Shown here: in pieces, positions 57,731 through 64,000 of the stretch
Layout of the letters: every line of letters starts with the position of its first letter
Numbering within the stretch: the first letter of the stretch is position 1
Assembly (NCBI RefSeq): GCF_003597675.1
Contig: NZ_CP030827.1
Location: 310,001-374,000, forward strand
Length of the DNA: 64,000 nt
From: Neorhizobium sp. NCHU2750
Lineage (GTDB): Bacteria; Pseudomonadota; Alphaproteobacteria; Rhizobiales; Rhizobiaceae
Reading direction: 5' to 3'
Program-made: the position numbers and the translations under genes
The notes under the pieces: generated by a model
The model's input: only the letters and a program-made list of their open reading frames with translations
Told to the model about the DNA's origin: nothing
Databases searched by the model: none

Positions 57731-58201
57731 ATGCGTTTGACGAAGCAGACAAATTACGCCGTGCGAATGCTGATGTATTGTGCGGCCAATGAAGGGCATC
57801 TCAGCAGAATTCCCGAAATCGCCAGGGCCTATGGCGTATCCGAACTGTTCCTCTTCAAGATCCTCCAGCCGCTCAACAAGGCAGGTCTCGTGGAAACCGT
57901 TCGTGGCCGCAATGGCGGCGTGAAGCTTGGCCGTGCGGCCGACAAGATCACCCTGTTCGATGTCGTTCGTGTCACCGAAGATAGTTTCGCCATGGCGGAG
58001 TGCTTCGAAGACGGCGTCGTCGAATGTCCGCTGGTCGATAGCTGCGGCCTCAACTCGGCGCTGCGCAAGGCCCTGAACGCCTTCTTCGACGTTCTGGCCG
58101 ACTACACGATCGACGACCTCGTCAAGGCACGCCCGCAGATCAGCTTCCTGCTTGGTATCGATATTGCAGACACGCCGAAGGCTGTTGCCCCGGCCGCCTG
58201 A
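57731..58201 (+). CDS. rirA: Rhizobial iron regulator RirA (Rrf2 family)
   Basis: 156 residues, near identical in pattern to known RirA: MRLTKQTNYAVRMLMYCAAN and SELFLFKILQPLNKAGLVET form the winged helix, and Cys91, Cys99 and Cys105 bind the iron-sulfur cluster that senses iron. RirA represses iron-uptake genes when iron is plentiful. GGGAGAATGAA precedes ATG 57731. A terminator follows, so it is a single-gene unit. Confidence 0.95.
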   Translation: MRLTKQTNYAVRMLMYCAANEGHLSRIPEIARAYGVSELFLFKILQPLNKAGLVETVRGRNGGVKLGRAADKITLFDVVRVTEDSFAMAECFEDGVVECPLVDSCGLNSALRKALNAFFDVLADYTIDDLVKARPQISFLLGIDIADTPKAVAPAA

Positions 58202-58239
58202 TCTGCCTTTTCGAAAGAGCCAGATCGATTTTGAGAAAG

Positions 58240-58262
58240 CGCCGGCAGAGCCCGGCGTTTTT
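58240..58262 (+). terminator. Terminator of rirA
   Basis: CGCCGG / CCGGCG stem with a 6-nt loop followed by five T, 38 bp past the stop codon. Confidence 0.85.
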
Positions 58263-58374
58263 CGTTTCCGCGCTCCTCTCGATCCCGCCAGTGCCAGCCG
58301 CTCCAGGGGGCTACACATCTCCCGCCGAAATGCTATGTCTTCGCCGCATCGCATGTCAGGGCAGGGAGAACACT

Positions 58375-58899
58375 ATGTCGAAAGCGATCATCGTGATGGG
58401 TGTAAGCGGTGCCGGGAAGTCATCGGTCGCCGAGCTTCTGGCAACGCGCATCGGCTCGAAATTCGTCGAGGGAGACCGACTTCATCCCGAAGCGAATGTG
58501 AAGAAGATGGCGGAAGGTACGCCGCTGACCGACGAGGATCGCTGGCCGTGGCTGGACATCATCGGCCGGAAACTCAAGTCCTCGCGCGAAGCCGGTGAGG
58601 ATATCGTCCTGACATGCTCGTCGTTGAAGAAGATCTATCGCGACAGGCTTCGCTCTGCCGGCGGCGAGCCGCTCTATTTCGTCTTTCTGAAGGGCACTCC
58701 CGAATTGCTGGCCGAGCGCATGGGGGCGCGCAAGGGCCATTTCATGCCGACCGCCTTGCTTCAAAGTCAGTTGGCCACTCTGGAGAGTCCGGAAGGCGAG
58801 CCCGGTGTCGTTACCGTGAATATTGACGCGGAGGTCAGCGATATTGTTGCTGATTCTATCGCAAAACTTGAAACGCTATGGGCGAGCAACCGTGAATAG
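58375..58899 (+). CDS. gntK: Gluconokinase
   Basis: 174 residues, typical length. P-loop GVSGAGKS at residues 9-16, FVEGDRLHPEANVKKMAEGTPLTDEDRWPWL (substrate region) and LTCSSLKKIYRDRLR. It phosphorylates gluconate to 6-phosphogluconate, the substrate of Edd encoded at 19105-20922. ATG 58375 follows AGGGAGAACACT; upstream in-frame codons are not supported. Stands alone here; no gluconate transporter is next to it. Confidence 0.93.
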   Translation: MSKAIIVMGVSGAGKSSVAELLATRIGSKFVEGDRLHPEANVKKMAEGTPLTDEDRWPWLDIIGRKLKSSREAGEDIVLTCSSLKKIYRDRLRSAGGEPLYFVFLKGTPELLAERMGARKGHFMPTALLQSQLATLESPEGEPGVVTVNIDAEVSDIVADSIAKLETLWASNRE

Positions 58900-58987
58900 C
58901 TGATTTCGATTGGATTTATATCAATATTAAACGTTTTTTCGTGTTTTTTGCTTGCGCAGGTGATCCGAAGCAACCCTTTCTACGTAT

Positions 58988-59042
58988 AACGCTCAATTAG
59001 CGTTGCCGGTTAGGCCGGCGGTGCTTCGTCTAATGAGCGTTA
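58988..59042. promoter_or_regulatory. Candidate operator of the TetR-family gene
   Basis: AACGCT-CAATT-AGCGTT (58988-59004) is a 6-bp inverted repeat; 27 bp later TAATGAGCGTTA (59031-59042) carries the same AACGCTCA half-site core on the other strand. Both lie just upstream of the TetR start, a typical autoregulatory position. Confidence 0.5.
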
Positions 59043-59059
59043 GTGGGAAAAGGGATCGT

Positions 59060-59716
59060 ATGCAGGAGTCGAGCCAGGGGGCGGGACGCGCCGCGCTTCG
59101 CCGGGTGCCGAAACAGGAAAGAAGTCGCGAGCGTATCGGCGAGATCCTGAAAGTTGCAAAGGAACTGATCGGGCAAAAGGGCATCGATGCGGTTACGATG
59201 AAGGAGATCGCGGCATTGTCCGGCGGTCCCATCGCGTCCGTCTATCAATACTTTCCCAACAAGTCGGCCATCATCGCAATGCTCTACGAGCTTTACGTCG
59301 AAGAGGTTCGTGGCCTGATCGGTGAACAGCTCTCCCGCATCGAAACCGCCGACGACGCCCTGCGCGCCACCGACGGCCTGTTCGACATGTATTACGAGCG
59401 CATGCGTCAGGAACCTTCGACCCAGGACCTGTTGAATGCCATCCAGGCCGACAAGGCGCTTGCCGATCTCGATATCGCCGAAACCCGCGATCAGGCTGAG
59501 GGATTTTTCCAGATCACGCAGCATTTCGTTGCAGAACCGCTGCGCGAAAACTACGCCCAGACTTTGTTCGTCATGTTCCATATGGCCGGCGCTACGCTGC
59601 GCCTCGCCCTGATGGTGCCGGCGGAAGCAGCCCAGATCTCGGCGCAGTTCAAGTCGATCGTACGCACCCACGCGACTTATTATCTCAAGGGCCATTTCCC
59701 TGAGGCGGTCGTCTGA
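59060..59716 (+). CDS. TetR-family transcriptional regulator
   Basis: 218 residues from ATG 59060 (AAAAGGGA upstream). HTH in residues about 20-65: RSRERIGEILKVAKELIG, then VTMKEIAALSGGPIASVYQYFPNKSAI, the TetR signature. The C-terminal ligand domain is unassigned. Convergent with the PuuB-like gene at 59740, so it may or may not control that cluster. Confidence 0.9.
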   Translation: MQESSQGAGRAALRRVPKQERSRERIGEILKVAKELIGQKGIDAVTMKEIAALSGGPIASVYQYFPNKSAIIAMLYELYVEEVRGLIGEQLSRIETADDALRATDGLFDMYYERMRQEPSTQDLLNAIQADKALADLDIAETRDQAEGFFQITQHFVAEPLRENYAQTLFVMFHMAGATLRLALMVPAEAAQISAQFKSIVRTHATYYLKGHFPEAVV

Positions 59717-59739
59717 GGCCATGGACCAATTGTCTGGCC

Positions 59740-61095
59740 TCAGACCCCAAGCCTGTCCCTGAGGCCGTAATACCATGCGCCAAGCGCGGTGAGCGGCACG
59801 CGGAACATCCGTCCGCCGGGGAAGGGCAGGTTGGGCAGCGATGCCCAGATATCGAAGCGCTCGGCATGGCCGGCTACGGCCTCGCCGAGGATCTTTCCGA
59901 GAAGATGCGTCGTCGTCACCCCATGGCCGCTGTCGCCATGGGAGAAATAGACCGTGTCGGAAAGCTTGCCCATATGCGGGATGCGGGTCAGCGTCAGGGC
60001 GAAATTGCCGCTCCAGGCATAGTCGATCCGGGTACTCTTCAATTGCGGAAATGTCTTCAGCATGTTCGGCCGGATCACGCCGGTCAGGTTCTTCGGGTCC
60101 GTGCCGCCATAGCCGATACCGCCGCCATAGAGCAGCCGGTTGTCTGCGGTGCGGCGATAGTAGTCGAGAATGTAATTGGCATCCTCGACGCAATAGTTTG
60201 CGGGCAACAGGCTCTCGATCAGCGACGCATCGAGCGGTTCCGTCACCATCACCTGGCTCGATACCGGCATCATCCGGCTGTGAATTTCCGGCGCAAGCGG
60301 CGCGAGATAGGCATTGCCGCAGATCAGCACATAGGATGCCGTCACCGATCCCGTCCCCGTGCTGACAACGGGCTTGCTCTTCGCCGTATCGACCGCAATC
60401 GCCCGCGATCCCTCGAAGATCCTGGCGCCAAGGCTTTCGGCAGCCGATGCCTCACCGAGCACGAGATTGAGCGGATGGATATGCCCGCCGAGCTTGTCGA
60501 TCATCCCGCCCGCATAACGGTCGGTCTTCACGTATTTTGACACGTCCGCCTTCGACACCATTTCCAGCCCGGCATGCCCATGGCGTTCCCAGTCGGCCTT
60601 GTGATGCTCCATCTCGCGGATCTGCTTGTCGGTAAAGGCGGCGAAGAAGCCGCCATGTTCGAGGTCGCAGTCGATCGCATATTTCTTGACCCGCTCGCGG
60701 ATGATATTGCCCCCCTCGAGCGACATCCGGCCCAGCGCGATTGCCTTGTCTTTTCCGTAGCGTCCGGCAATCGTTTCCAGATCGCGGCTATAGCCATTGA
60801 CGATTTGCCCGCCATTGCGGCCCGAGGCGCCGAAGCCGATCCGCGTTGCTTCGAGCACGATGACCGAATAGCCGCGCTCGGACAGTTCAAGTGCTGCCGA
60901 AATGCCGGTAAATCCCGCCCCGATGATACAGACATCGGCGGTCAGATCACCGGCGAGCGCTGGGCGCACGGTCTTGTCGTTGGCGCTCGCTGCATACCAG
61001 GATCCGGCATGACCGGGATTGGCCCCGGACCCGGCATAGCCGGTAGTGGCCAAGAACCCGGCATGGCCGGTATTGGCGTTGTCTTGAAACGTCAT
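59740..61095 (-). CDS. FAD-dependent oxidoreductase, PuuB type, with repeat-bearing N-terminus
   Basis: 451 residues. FAD motif VCIIGAGFTGISAALELSERG near residue 55, FGASGRNGGQIVNGYS, and C-terminal HGDSGHGVTTTHLLGK mark the gamma-glutamylputrescine-oxidase-like family. It begins 1 bp after the stop of a GS-like gene, so they are coupled. The first 35 residues are made of three 9-residue repeats (GHAGFLATT, GYAGSGANP, GHAGSW) encoded by a 27-bp tandem repeat; this part is absent from usual family members. A later start would remove it, but no better start is visible. Confidence 0.8.
   Translation of the reverse strand: MTFQDNANTGHAGFLATTGYAGSGANPGHAGSWYAASANDKTVRPALAGDLTADVCIIGAGFTGISAALELSERGYSVIVLEATRIGFGASGRNGGQIVNGYSRDLETIAGRYGKDKAIALGRMSLEGGNIIRERVKKYAIDCDLEHGGFFAAFTDKQIREMEHHKADWERHGHAGLEMVSKADVSKYVKTDRYAGGMIDKLGGHIHPLNLVLGEASAAESLGARIFEGSRAIAVDTAKSKPVVSTGTGSVTASYVLICGNAYLAPLAPEIHSRMMPVSSQVMVTEPLDASLIESLLPANYCVEDANYILDYYRRTADNRLLYGGGIGYGGTDPKNLTGVIRPNMLKTFPQLKSTRIDYAWSGNFALTLTRIPHMGKLSDTVYFSHGDSGHGVTTTHLLGKILGEAVAGHAERFDIWASLPNLPFPGGRMFRVPLTALGAWYYGLRDRLGV
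61004..61084. repeat. 27-bp tandem repeat within the PuuB-like gene
   Basis: Three copies: 61004-61030, 61031-61057 and 61058-61084. Each begins CCGGCAT, followed by a CCGG(G/T)A core and a TGGC segment. Copies differ at several positions, mostly at the right end. The unit is 9 codons, so copy-number change keeps the reading frame. Confidence 0.8.
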
Positions 61096-61096
61096 C

Positions 61097-62491
61097 TCAC
61101 ACCGTCCTTATGTAAGCGTCGTACTCCACGTCGGTAACGCGCAGCGAAAACTCGGCGAGTTCCTGCGCCTTGCAGGCACTATAGAGCGAGCGGTATTTCG
61201 GGCCGAGTGTGGCATAGGCGAATGTGGATCTGGCAAACTGCCGCAGCGCATAGTCCCAATTGGTCGGCAAAGGATCGTGGTTGATCGCATGGTCGTCGCC
61301 GGTGATCGCCCCGCCCGGATGACGCTTCTCCTTGATGCCGGAAAGCGCTGCATTGAGGATCATCGCCAGCGCCAGATAGGGATTGACGTCGGCGCCGGCG
61401 ACACGATGCTCGATGCGGGTCGCGGGCTTCGACGCGGTGATGACGCGCACCGCCGCCGAGCGGTTGTCGAACCCCCATGAGGCATAGGTCGGCGCATGTT
61501 CGGATGGCCGAAGCCGCCGGTAGGAATTGGCATGCGGCGCAAACACCGCCATGCTCTCGCCCATATATTCCAGAAGCCCGCCGACCGAATGGAAAAGCGC
61601 CTCCGAGGGCCCGTCCTCGCCGGCATAGATATTGCGGCCTGTGGCATCGATCAGCGAGAAATGCGCATGCATGCCGCTGCCTGCCTGCATGCCATAGGGC
61701 TTTGCCATGAAGGTGGCATCGAGATCGTTGGCCCGCGCCACGCCCTTGACGATCCGCTTCAATAGCACCGCATAGTCGGCGGCTTTCAGCGCATCCGGCA
61801 CATGGTTGAGATTGATCTCGTATTGGCCGGGACCGTTTTCGCGCACCACCATGTCGGCCGGTATGCCCTGCGCCCGCGCTGCACTCGCAATGCCGTGGAA
61901 CACGTCCTCGAAATCCTGCAGTTCGGAAATCGAAAGCACCTGCGTCTGGCCCGTATGCCAGCGCCCCTCGCGGGAATTCGGCGGCCTGACCGGATCGATC
62001 GCCGAACGCACGGGATCGATCAGGTAGAATTCCAGCTCGGTCGCCACGACCGGCGTCAGCCCGATCCTTGAAAAACCGTTGACGACATTGGCCAGCACCT
62101 GCCGCGGATCGCCGTAAAAGCCGGTACCGTCGGGATCGCGCATGGCAAGCAGAACCTGCGCCGTTGGCCGGTTCAGCCAGGTAACGCGCGACAGCGTGCC
62201 GGGAACGGGAAAGCACAGGCCATCCGGATCGCCGGTTCCCTGCGCCAGTCCCGCGGAATTGACGTCACGGCCCCAGACGTCGAGCGCATAGACGGAACGC
62301 GGCATCGCCATGCCCTTGGACAGCACGTCGAGCGCCCGTTCGCGCGGCACCCACTTGCCGCGCGGCACGCCATTGACGTCGATCACGAAGGCTTCGAGAA
62401 CCTCGATATCCGGATTGGCACCGAAGAAGGCTTGCGCATCGAAGAGCGCCTGATTGTCGAGAGAGGAATTCGGATTGGCAATATCATCCAT
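61097..62491 (-). CDS. Glutamine synthetase-like gamma-glutamyl-amine synthetase (second copy)
   Basis: 464 residues. Superfamily motifs: ATELEFYLI, ENGPGQYEINLNHVPD, SGMHAHFSL, NSYRRLRPSEHAPTYASWG and GADVNPYLALAMIL. It is shorter and clearly diverged from the gene at 24596-26035. Followed at 1 bp by a PuuB-like oxidase. Probably glutamylates an amine; substrate unknown. A MITE-like element lies 198 bp upstream of its start. Confidence 0.8.
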   Translation of the reverse strand: MDDIANPNSSLDNQALFDAQAFFGANPDIEVLEAFVIDVNGVPRGKWVPRERALDVLSKGMAMPRSVYALDVWGRDVNSAGLAQGTGDPDGLCFPVPGTLSRVTWLNRPTAQVLLAMRDPDGTGFYGDPRQVLANVVNGFSRIGLTPVVATELEFYLIDPVRSAIDPVRPPNSREGRWHTGQTQVLSISELQDFEDVFHGIASAARAQGIPADMVVRENGPGQYEINLNHVPDALKAADYAVLLKRIVKGVARANDLDATFMAKPYGMQAGSGMHAHFSLIDATGRNIYAGEDGPSEALFHSVGGLLEYMGESMAVFAPHANSYRRLRPSEHAPTYASWGFDNRSAAVRVITASKPATRIEHRVAGADVNPYLALAMILNAALSGIKEKRHPGGAITGDDHAINHDPLPTNWDYALRQFARSTFAYATLGPKYRSLYSACKAQELAEFSLRVTDVEYDAYIRTV

Positions 62492-62688
62492 GAAACACCA
62501 GAAATTCGCTTCGCCGCTGGACGCCTGCGCGCCCGCCCGTACTGTCGAAACAGCGTGCTAACGGTCGAGGAATCTGGCGTCGTAGATGAGATATCGTGCC
62601 ATGATCGCAATCCCCGGTCGGTTCCGGGCATCGTCCCTTCTGGTTGTGGAACAAGCCTAACCCGGCTTTGAGGCAAAAGCCAGCTTTA

Positions 62689-62952
62689 GGGTCAAAACTC
62701 AATCAGGATAGGGGTTCTGCAAGCTGTATTTTGTTCCTGAGTAGGAGGAAAGGTGCAGGAAATGCTCATCATTTTCAAACCTTTCCGACGCCCGCAGGGA
62801 CAAAATGCAGCTTGTCCGAAGGATTGGTTCTGATGGGCCGCCTGATCGCAAACAATGCTCGACAAGACCCAAAGGTCTTGCCTTGCGCTTGTTTGCTTCC
62901 ATTCAATCCCATCAGAACCAACAGAACCCCTATCCTGATTGAGTTTTGACCA
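62689..62952. mobile_element. MITE-like element with 30-bp perfect inverted ends
   Basis: GGTCAAAACTCAATCAGGAT... at 62690-62719 is matched exactly, inverted, at 62922-62951 (30 of 30). TA dinucleotides flank it (62687-62688 and 62953-62954), as for IS630/Tc1-type insertions. Inside are further hairpins: TTGGTTCTGATGGG with CCCATCAGAACCAA, AAGACC-CAAA-GGTCTT, and an imperfect 22-bp pair near the left side. It encodes no transposase. Confidence 0.8.
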
Positions 62953-62970
62953 TAAGGCCGCGATCACCAC

Positions 62971-64000
62971 TTAGGCGTTGAACCGCTCCGGCCGATAGGC
63001 CGAAATGTCGATCAGCGTCCTGGCGCCTGTCATCGCCTCGGCGATCAGCTGGCCGGTCACCGCGCCGAGCGTCAGGCCGTGATGGGCGTGGCCGAAGGCG
63101 AACCACAATCCCTCGTGCCGCGGCGCCTTGCCGATGGCGGGCATCATGTCCGGCGTGCAGGGCCGCGCACCCATCCACGGTTCTGCGTCCAGCCTCTCGC
63201 CAAGCGGGAATATGGTTTTCGCCACGGCCTCGGCACGGGCAAGCTGGACTGGCGTCTTCGGCGCATCGCGCCTGGCGAACTCCGCTCCCGTCGTCAGCCT
63301 GATCCCCTGGTTCATCGGCGCAAGCAGGTAGCCGCGCTCGGCATCGAGGATCCAGCCGTTCAGCACCGCATTGCCCTTCGGCGCGTAATGCATGTGATAA
63401 CCGCGCTTCACCCCGACGAGAAAGTCATAGCCGAGTGGCTTGGTGACGACTTCCGACCACGGCCCGAGCGCCACCACCACATCCTTGGCCTCGACATCGC
63501 CGTCGGCGGTTTTCACCCGCCAGCCCGTCGCGGTCTTCGAAAGGCTGCGCGCATCGCCCTTCAGCACCTGCCCGCCAAGTTTTTCGAACAGCCGCACATA
63601 GGCCTGCGTCAGCGCCAGCGGGTCCTTGACCGACCACGGATCCTCCCAGCGCAATGCGCCTGTAAAATCCTTTGAAAGATGCGGCTCGCGGGCGGCCAGT
63701 TCGTCTGCCGACAGTGCCTCGAAGGCCACGCCATGCTCCCGCTTCAGCCTTTCTGCCTCGCGCAGTTCATGGTCACGCTTGGCATTGGTGCGAAACACCT
63801 CGCTCCAGCCATGCTTGGAAATCAGCGCCTGCGCGCCGGCCTCCTCGATCAGTTCGGCATGGGTGGAAACCGAATGCTCGATCAGGGGCGCATAGGCCCG
63901 CGCGATGGACTGGTGGCGGGCATGATTGGAATGCCACCAGTATTTCGCCAGGAAGGATGATACGGAGGGAATGGCCCGCCAGTGGAAATGCGCGTCGATG
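62971..64000 (-). CDS. D-amino-acid dehydrogenase/glycine-oxidase-like FAD enzyme (5' end outside window)
   Basis: 343 codons are visible, reading through the window edge, so the N-terminal FAD-binding Rossmann part is missing. Visible parts include FHWRAIPSVSSFLAKYWWHS, FTGALRWEDPWSVKDPLAL, VVVALGPWS, GVKRGYHMHYAPKG and the C-terminal GARPCTPDMMPAIGKAP followed by GHAHHGLTLGAVTGQLIAE, the pattern of DadA-type D-amino-acid dehydrogenases. It is downstream-most of its strand here, ending 19 bp before the MITE-like element. Confidence 0.8.
   Translation of the reverse strand, partial: IDAHFHWRAIPSVSSFLAKYWWHSNHARHQSIARAYAPLIEHSVSTHAELIEEAGAQALISKHGWSEVFRTNAKRDHELREAERLKREHGVAFEALSADELAAREPHLSKDFTGALRWEDPWSVKDPLALTQAYVRLFEKLGGQVLKGDARSLSKTATGWRVKTADGDVEAKDVVVALGPWSEVVTKPLGYDFLVGVKRGYHMHYAPKGNAVLNGWILDAERGYLLAPMNQGIRLTTGAEFARRDAPKTPVQLARAEAVAKTIFPLGERLDAEPWMGARPCTPDMMPAIGKAPRHEGLWFAFGHAHHGLTLGAVTGQLIAEAMTGARTLIDISAYRPERFNA

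Overview
The window reads as chromosomal DNA of a member of the Rhizobiaceae (Rhizobium/Agrobacterium/Sinorhizobium group). The evidence is high GC, a RirA iron regulator, an agl alpha-glucoside operon next to edd-pgl-zwf, two RIME-like intergenic repeats, a CbrA/PdhS-type cell-cycle kinase, and a tRNA-His with G1:U72 and A73 (the alphaproteobacterial form). From memory, two blocks keep the gene order of Sinorhizobium meliloti: aglEFGAK/edd/pgl/zwf, and regulator/aceA/pot/asmA/acsA2/cbrA/phasin.

Layout. 1-9665 is a cell-surface block. It holds the 3' part of a giant Ser/Thr-rich protein built only of 8-residue repeats, a convergent SPINDLY/OGT-type (GT41) glycosyltransferase, a degenerate WecG/TagA-like protein and a Wzz-like polysaccharide co-polymerase. 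9842-23217 is carbon metabolism: folD, the aglEFGAK transport and hydrolysis operon, three small accessory genes (PilZ-like, DUF982, an Imm26-type immunity protein), then edd, pgl and zwf on the opposite strand (Entner-Doudoroff). 23295-27663 carries a glutamine-synthetase-like/FAD-oxidase pair (PuuA/PuuB type), a BaiN-type flavoprotein and a micro-ORF. 27812-41546 holds a chemoreceptor, isocitrate lyase with a divergent ScfR/RamB-type regulator, a potFGHI polyamine transporter, an AsmA protein and acetoacetyl-CoA synthetase. 41888-49363 holds the unusually long CbrA-like kinase, a phasin, tRNA-His, and a glycerol-3-phosphate cytidylyltransferase plus CDP-glycerol transferase pair. 49435-57269 has phosphoketolase, a zinc alcohol dehydrogenase, a hypothetical gene, a small HTH gene with a palindrome-rich leader, and LysR/mmsA. 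57731-64000 has rirA, gluconokinase, TetR, a second PuuB/PuuA-like pair, a MITE-like element and a truncated D-amino-acid-dehydrogenase-like gene.

How the genes work together. The agl genes import and hydrolyse alpha-glucosides; zwf, pgl, edd and gntK carry glucose and gluconate into the Entner-Doudoroff route; phosphoketolase, isocitrate lyase, acetoacetyl-CoA synthetase and the phasin handle C2 units and storage polymer. potFGHI and two PuuA/PuuB-like pairs suggest polyamine or amine uptake and gamma-glutamylation.

The best candidate for an undescribed system is at 1-6879. A Ser/Thr octapeptide-repeat protein, with marker octads spaced 7 or 10 octads apart, lies tail-to-tail with a GT41 enzyme of the family that glycosylates Ser/Thr. 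I infer that they are substrate and modifying enzyme; the sequence alone cannot prove it. Other notable items are a 262-bp element with 30-bp perfect inverted ends, a 27-bp minisatellite inside a reading frame, four back-to-back palindromes ahead of a small HTH gene, and an Irr-box-like palindrome upstream of rirA.
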